Shown piece by piece: positions 50,534 through 55,122 of a stretch of 55,122 bases of DNA; within the stretch, counting starts at the first letter, position 1, and the number at the start of each line of letters is the position of its first letter. The DNA comes from Verrucomicrobiota bacterium (GTDB lineage: Bacteria; Verrucomicrobiota; Verrucomicrobiia; Opitutales; Opitutaceae): positions 1 through 55,122 of the forward strand of contig JAQGOP010000033.1 of the NCBI GenBank assembly GCA_028293545.1. The letters run 5' to 3'. The position numbers and the translations under genes were made by a program. The notes below the pieces were generated by a model, which ran no database searches, had not been told where the DNA came from, and saw nothing but the letters and a program-made list of their open reading frames with translations.

Positions 50534-50690
50534 GGTGGAGCGTGTTGTCCCCAACGCGCTGTTTGGCTCTGTCCACGTTTAATGGCGGGCTGATTCATTC
50601 AGCGCGTTGGCAACGCGCTCTACCCCCTGCTTAAAATTCCGGCTCGGGGTTCGCGTTTATTCGCGTCCATTCGCGGTTAAAAAATTAAGC
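50534..50690. repeat. GGTGGAGCG...CTCTACC palindrome plus a GCGAATGGACG end
   Basis: GGTGGAGCGTGTTGTCCCCA (50534) pairs with CAGCGCGTTGGCAACGCGCT (50600) around a central GTTTAATGGCGGGCTGATTC. This is the best preserved copy of the family seen at 33372 and 39181. It is followed at 50655-50690 by TTCGCGTCCATTCGCGGTTA, one end of the 38219 family. No gene lies between 50425 and 50715. Confidence 0.75.
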
Positions 50691-50715
50691 GCGATTCAGT
50701 CGAAGACTGTGCCAC

Positions 50716-50745
50716 AAAAAAGCCCCGGACCGTGAGGTCCGGGGC
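50716..50745 (-). terminator. Rho-independent terminator of ppdK
   Basis: A perfect 10-bp stem (GCCCCGGACC with GGTCCGGGGC, GTGA loop; 50722-50745) followed on the minus strand by six T (50716-50721). It lies about 30 bases beyond the PPDK stop codon. Confidence 0.85.
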
Positions 50746-50772
50746 CGGATGATTGAGCCTACACCGTCAAGC

Positions 50773-53574
50773 CTACCGCTTGGCGCCCGCAGCAGCAGCG
50801 GCGTCCGCGATCGCGGCCTGTGCGGCGGCGAGACGGGCGACGGGCACGCGATAGGGCGAGCACGACACATAGTTGAGGCCGAGCTTGTGGCAGAACTTCA
50901 CGGAGTCGGGATCGCCGCCGTGCTCACCGCAGATGCCGAGCTTGATGTCGGGACGTGTGGCGCGGCCTTTGGTAATCGCGATCTGCATGAGTTGGCCCAC
51001 GCCGGTCTGGTCGATGGAGGCGAACGGGTTTTTCTTGAAGATTTCCGTCTCCTGGTAGGCGCCGAGGAAGGAACCGGAATCGTCGCGCGACATGCCGAGG
51101 CAGGTCTGCGTGAGATCGTTCGTTCCGAAGCTGAAGAACTCGGCGGTCTGCGCGATTTCGTCGGCGGTGAGGGCGCCGCGCGGGATCTCGATCATGGTGC
51201 CGACGGAATAGGCGATCTTCGTTTTGCGCTCGGCCATGACGGCCTTGGCGACGGAGTGCACCAGCTCGACCTGGAGATCGAGTTCCTTTTTGAAGCCAAC
51301 GAGCGGGATCATGATTTCCGGCTTCGCCTTGAAACCGGCCTTGTTGGCGTCGGCGGCCGCTTCGAACACGGCGCGGGCCTGCATGGCGGTGATCTCGGGA
51401 TACTTGATGCCGAGGCGGCAGCCGCGGAAACCGAGCATGGGGTTGAACTCGTGGAGTTCGTGCACGCGGTGCTCGATCTTGCTGGCGTCGATACCGAGTT
51501 TCTTCGCGAGGTCCGCCTGCGAATCCTTCGTGTTGGGCAGGAATTCGTGCAGCGGAGGATCGAGGAAGCGGATCGTCGCGGGGAAGCCTTTCAAGGCCTT
51601 GAAGATCCCGAGGAAATCCTCGCGCTGGTAGGGCAGGAGCTTGGCGAGGGCGGCTTCGCGGCCGGCGAGCGAGTCGGCGAGGATCATCTCGCGCATGGCG
51701 TCGATGCGGTCGCCCTCGAAGAACATGTGTTCCGTGCGGGTCAGGCCGATGCCGACGGCGCCAAAGGCCATGGCGATGCGGGTCTGCTCGGGAGTGTCGG
51801 CGTTGGTGCGGACCGAGAGCTTGGTCGCTTGGGCGCACCATTTCATGAGCTGGGTGAAGCCCTTGAACTTCTCGGTTTTCATCGCCGCGGCGTCGTGATG
51901 GACGAGGCCGGCGATGATTTCCGAAGGAGCGGTGGGAATCTGCCCGGCGTAAACGGTGCCGGACGTGCCATCGATCGAGAGGAAATCACCTTCGCCGAAG
52001 GTCTGGCCGGAGACGGTGACGGTCTTCTTGTCGTAATCGACCTGGAGGGCCGCCGCGCCGCAGACGCAGACCTTGCCCATCTGCCGGGCGACCAGCGCCG
52101 CGTGCGAGGAAACCCCGCCGCGGGCGGTGAGGATGCCTTCGGCGGCGATCATGCCGCGAAGATCTTCCGGGGAAGTTTCGACCCGGACCAGGAGGACCTT
52201 CTCGCCCTTGTCGGCGGCTTGGACGGCGCGGTCGGCGTTGAAATAAATCTTGCCGGTGGCGGCGCCGGGACCCGCGGGAAGGCCGCTGGCGATGACGGTG
52301 GCCTTTTTGACTTCGCTGACGTCGAAGATCGGCGCGAGCAACTGCTCGAGCTGGTCGGCGGGATTGCGCGTGATCGCGGTTTTCCAGTCGATGAGCCGTT
52401 CCTTCACCATATCCATGGAGAACTTCAGCGCGGCGGCGGCGGTGCGCTTGCCGTTGCGCGTCTGGAGCATGAACAGCTTTCCTTCCTGGATCGTGAACTC
52501 GATGTCCTGGACGTCCTTGAAATGCTTCTCGAGCGTCGCGCGCACGCGGAGGAGCTCGGCGTACGATTTCGGCATCTGATCCTTGAGCTTGAGGACCGGC
52601 TCGGGGGTGCGGACGCCGGCGACGACATCCTCGCCTTGGGCGTTGATGAGGAATTCGCCGTAGAATTCGTTGGTGCCGTTGGCCGGGTTGCGGGTGAACG
52701 CGACGCCGGACCCGGAAGTGTCGCCGGTGTTGCCGAACACCATGGCCTGCACGTTAACCGCGGTGCCCCACTCGGTCGGGATGTTGTACTTGCGGCGATA
52801 CACGATCGCGCGGTCGTTCATCCAGGAACCGAAGACCGCGCCGGCGGCGCCCCGCAGCTGGTCCCACGGATCGTTCGGGAAGGCCTTGCCGGTGCGCTCC
52901 TTCACGAGCGCCTTGAAACGGACGACGAGTTCCTGCTGGTCCTCGGCGGTGAGCTTCGAGTCCTCGAGGTCGTTGTGGTACTTCTCGTGCTTGAAAGTGT
53001 GGATGACGGTTTCGAACGGCTCGTGATCCTCGCCCTCGCGTTTCTGGACGCCCATGACGACGTCGCCGTACATCTGGATGAAACGGCGGTAACAATCCCA
53101 CGCGAAACGGGAATTCTTGGTGGTCTGCTCGAGGGCGACGACGGTCTGGTCGTTGAGCCCGAGGTTGAGGATGGTGTCCATCATGCCCGGCATCGAGTCG
53201 CGCGCACCCGAGCGGACGGCGACGAGGAGCGGGGTGCCGTCGGTGGCGCCGAACTTCGTGCCCATGATCTTTTCCATGTTCGCGACGCCGGCCTCCATCT
53301 GGGCCTGGAGCGAAACGGGGTAGGTGCGCTTGTTGGCGTAGAAATAGGTGCAGACTTCGGTGGTGACGGTGAAGCCGGGGGGAACGGGCAGGCTGATGCG
53401 CGTCATTTCGGCGAGGTTGGCGCCCTTGCCGCCGAGCAACGGTTTCATGCCGCCGTGGCCGTCGGCCTTGCCGGCGCCCCACGAATAAACGTATTTGTGC
53501 GCCTTGGCGGCGGGTTTCTTGGCGGGGGACTTAGCTTTGGGGGCAGACTTTTTCACTTTGGATTTAACGGCCAT
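50773..53574 (-). CDS. ppdK: Pyruvate, phosphate dikinase
   Basis: 933 residues; catalyses ATP + Pi + pyruvate to AMP + PPi + PEP and back. ATP-grasp region begins [20 protein letters not shown] and has [20 protein letters not shown]. The swivelling domain carries phosphocarrier H491 in [20 protein letters not shown]. The PEP domain has [29 protein letters not shown] and [20 protein letters not shown] with the catalytic Cys near [11 protein letters not shown]. Unusually, the core is preceded by a basic 24-residue Lys/Ala/Pro tail. The start at 53574 includes this tail. Monocistronic with its own terminator. Confidence 0.94.
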   Translation of the reverse strand: MAVKSKVKKSAPKAKSPAKKPAAKAHKYVYSWGAGKADGHGGMKPLLGGKGANLAEMTRISLPVPPGFTVTTEVCTYFYANKRTYPVSLQAQMEAGVANMEKIMGTKFGATDGTPLLVAVRSGARDSMPGMMDTILNLGLNDQTVVALEQTTKNSRFAWDCYRRFIQMYGDVVMGVQKREGEDHEPFETVIHTFKHEKYHNDLEDSKLTAEDQQELVVRFKALVKERTGKAFPNDPWDQLRGAAGAVFGSWMNDRAIVYRRKYNIPTEWGTAVNVQAMVFGNTGDTSGSGVAFTRNPANGTNEFYGEFLINAQGEDVVAGVRTPEPVLKLKDQMPKSYAELLRVRATLEKHFKDVQDIEFTIQEGKLFMLQTRNGKRTAAAALKFSMDMVKERLIDWKTAITRNPADQLEQLLAPIFDVSEVKKATVIASGLPAGPGAATGKIYFNADRAVQAADKGEKVLLVRVETSPEDLRGMIAAEGILTARGGVSSHAALVARQMGKVCVCGAAALQVDYDKKTVTVSGQTFGEGDFLSIDGTSGTVYAGQIPTAPSEIIAGLVHHDAAAMKTEKFKGFTQLMKWCAQATKLSVRTNADTPEQTRIAMAFGAVGIGLTRTEHMFFEGDRIDAMREMILADSLAGREAALAKLLPYQREDFLGIFKALKGFPATIRFLDPPLHEFLPNTKDSQADLAKKLGIDASKIEHRVHELHEFNPMLGFRGCRLGIKYPEITAMQARAVFEAAADANKAGFKAKPEIMIPLVGFKKELDLQVELVHSVAKAVMAERKTKIAYSVGTMIEIPRGALTADEIAQTAEFFSFGTNDLTQTCLGMSRDDSGSFLGAYQETEIFKKNPFASIDQTGVGQLMQIAITKGRATRPDIKLGICGEHGGDPDSVKFCHKLGLNYVSCSPYRVPVARLAAAQAAIADAAAAAGAKR

Positions 53575-53789
53575 GGTAGGTGTTTTCAGAGTTAAAAACC
53601 GAACGGGCGCGTGGGCGCGCGGAGGGAAACGGGATAGCTCCACGAATGGGGCTGTCAATCGTTCAGCCGTGACGAATCCGCCAATTCTTCGAAACGCGCG
53701 GGTGAAACGCGGTGTTCGGCTCCGTCGGTGTCCAGATGCGGGCTGGCGCGCTCACTGCGTTGGGCACAACGCGTTCCGCCCGCGAAACC

Positions 53790-54035
53790 TTAACCCTTGT
53801 TTTTCAACGCGGCCCGGTGGGCGCGGAGGACGACCCGGAACATCTGCAGGGCCAGCCAGAAAACGCCCGTCACGCAGGAGGCGGCGATCAATCCCCAGAT
53901 CGTGATCATGGTGGGGTCGTTCGAGGTCACGTGTCCCTTGAGGACGCTGAACATGAACACGAAAAAGCTGATCACCAGGATGGCGTCGACGATCAGGCTG
54001 CCGGGGGAAGTGAACTTTTCCTTGGACGGTTCCAT
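53790..54035 (-). CDS. Small two-helix membrane protein
   Basis: 81 residues. A Lys/Glu-rich lead (MEPSKEKFTSPGS) is followed by two helices (LIVDAILVISFFVFMFSVL and MITIWGLIAASCVTGVFWLA) and a basic C-terminus (RVVLRAHRAALKNKG). No known family recognised. It lies between ppdK and the M24 peptidase gene, same strand; the peptidase stop is 75 bases upstream. Start at 54035 is preferred over the longer frame to 54104. Confidence 0.65.
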   Translation of the reverse strand: MEPSKEKFTSPGSLIVDAILVISFFVFMFSVLKGHVTSNDPTMITIWGLIAASCVTGVFWLALQMFRVVLRAHRAALKNKG

Positions 54036-54110
54036 GGGGAAAAAGGAGAGCGGGAACGGGAAGGTTGTCCATGGAAATTTTTGCCGCCCGCATTCGGCGC
54101 GCATTTCCGG

Positions 54111-55122
54111 CTACAAGGTTTTAGGTATCGCGGCCGTCAGGTTTTCCGGTGCGCCGGCGGTGACGAGGACATTGTCCTCGATCCGAACCCCGCCGACCTG
54201 AAGGTGCTGCTCGGCCAGGGACCAGTTCACGCAGTCGCGAAAACGTTCGCGGCGCTTGGGATCGTTGAGCAGGGCGGGGATGAAATAAAGGCCGGGTTCG
54301 ACCGTGACGACGTAGCCCGGTTCGAGCGGCAGGTCCAATCGCAGGGTCGCCAGGCTCGCGCGCGGCGATTTCGGGCGTCCGGGCAGCTGCCCGCTGCCAT
54401 CGCGCACGCCGAGGCCGACCATGTGGCCAAGGCCGTGGGGAAAAAAGAGCGTGTGCGCCTCCTGTTCGACAAGGGAATCGGCGCGCCCGCGCATGATGCC
54501 CATGTTGACGAGCCCTTCCGTCATTTCGATGGCCGCGCGCAAGTGCAGGTCGCGCCACTCCGCGCCGCGCACGCAGCGAGCGAGAGCGCGCTCCTCGGCG
54601 CTGAGGACAATTTGATAGAGGTCGCGCTGGAACGCGGTCGCCTGGCCGACCACGAAGGTGCGGGTGACATCGCAGACGTAACGGTCGACCTCGGCACCGG
54701 CATCGATCAGGAGGAAGTCACCGGCGCGGGCGGCGCGCGCGCCGGGCTCGAAGTGCAGGATCGCGGAGTTCGGCCCGGTGCCGACGATGCTGCCGTAGCC
54801 GGTGCGCGTGCCGCCGTGGCGAAAAAATTCCGCTTCGAGTTCGACCTGGATCGCGCGTTCCGTGACGCCGGGCCTGAGCAGGGCGGGGATTTTCTTGTAA
54901 CCCGCGGCGGTCGCCGAGGCGGCGCGGCGCAGGAGTTCGACCTCGGTGGCATCCTTGGCGCGGCGCGCGTGGTGGAACAGTTCGCGCGCCTTGGGCGTGC
55001 GCGCGTCGTCGGCCCTCACACCGCGCAGCGGCGCGCCGAGCCTCACGATGGGACGATTGCGGCGAGCGGAAAGCCACGGCTCGAGCATTGCGATCGGAGT
55101 CCCGGGCGGCTGCGTGCGGCCC
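54111..55122 (-). CDS. M24-family aminopeptidase P (Xaa-Pro), 5' end beyond window
   Basis: About 336 residues are visible, covering the pita-bread catalytic domain. Metal ligands are in order: D in LLIDAGAEVD, D in YVCDVTRTF, H in HGLGHMVGLGVRD, E in VVTVEPGLYF and E in GGVRIEDNVLV. The frame stays open to the window edge through RTQPPGTPIAMLEPW, and the family normally has about 170 more N-terminal residues, so the ATG at 55088 is probably internal. It removes an N-terminal residue next to proline. The small membrane protein gene is downstream on the same strand. Confidence 0.88.
   Translation of the reverse strand, partial: GRTQPPGTPIAMLEPWLSARRNRPIVRLGAPLRGVRADDARTPKARELFHHARRAKDATEVELLRRAASATAAGYKKIPALLRPGVTERAIQVELEAEFFRHGGTRTGYGSIVGTGPNSAILHFEPGARAARAGDFLLIDAGAEVDRYVCDVTRTFVVGQATAFQRDLYQIVLSAEERALARCVRGAEWRDLHLRAAIEMTEGLVNMGIMRGRADSLVEQEAHTLFFPHGLGHMVGLGVRDGSGQLPGRPKSPRASLATLRLDLPLEPGYVVTVEPGLYFIPALLNDPKRRERFRDCVNWSLAEQHLQVGGVRIEDNVLVTAGAPENLTAAIPKTL

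Noticed and set aside
50749..53595. A 948-codon open frame on the plus strand opposite pyruvate phosphate dikinase.
   Set aside because: The minus strand matches PPDK along its full length with catalytic motifs. The opposite frame is an effect of high GC at third positions and has no recognisable domain.

Overview
The window is about 55 kb of high-GC bacterial DNA. Several features suggest a member of Verrucomicrobiota, probably close to Opitutaceae, but this is inference from gene content and style and not from a marker gene. The clues are several families of palindromic intergenic repeats, three phytanoyl-CoA dioxygenase-like genes, a GH95-type glycosidase, Tat-exported proteins, an ADOP-type duplicated permease and strong GC bias at third codon positions. 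No rRNA gene, prophage or CRISPR array is visible.

Layout. Bases 1-630 hold the 3' end of a tRNA-Gln and a start-less GIY-YIG remnant. 0.8-3.3 kb is an orphan MacB/FtsX-type permease. 3.3-4.4 kb holds a small inverted-repeat element and an M16 peptidase remnant. 4.4-11.1 kb has a small lipoprotein and a tightly coupled ECF sigma - TolC - adaptor - RND pump operon. 11.1-13.5 kb mixes secreted-protein remnants with a coupled pair of membrane proteins. 13.5-21.4 kb is a run of small metabolic and stress genes: dioxygenase, DHFR-like, GreA-like, VOC, hemerythrin, and a LysR gene divergent from an NTF2-like / 26-residue membrane peptide / DoxX / FMN reductase cluster. 21.6-23.4 kb encodes a Tat-exported alpha/alpha-barrel protein, followed by a 0.9 kb tandem pair of nested palindromes. 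24.3-28.0 kb is a compact pantothenate/CoA operon, panB-panC-coaBC-coaX. 28.4-35.6 kb holds an SDR, a HUMPS-type aldolase, HflX, a second dioxygenase, a lone receiver protein, a lactonase and an unknown helical protein. 35.8-40.6 kb is a sugar-related locus (GH95-like enzyme, exported hydrolase, MFS carrier), followed by an IS481-type remnant flanked by inverted repeats. 41.3-49.2 kb carries a YciE/F protein, a frameshifted MFS gene, a MauE-like protein, a third dioxygenase, a receiver-adenylate cyclase, a Bcr/CflA transporter and an aldo/keto reductase. 49.2-50.4 kb has a possible branched-chain amino-acid leader/attenuator without its expected operon and a VapBC pair. 50.8-55.1 kb has pyruvate phosphate dikinase, a small membrane protein and a partial M24 aminopeptidase.

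What stands out. The intergenic space is full of repeats in at least six families. One palindrome (GCAGGCGGGCCGCCTGC with a GTAGC arm) supplies the TAG stop codon of three unrelated genes. The other leading candidates are the orphan attenuator, the sigma factor translationally coupled to an efflux pump, a dioxygenase whose iron motif reads H-x-G like the halogenases, and a Lys/Ala/Pro tail on PPDK. No calculation or database search was possible. Family calls rest on motifs read by eye.
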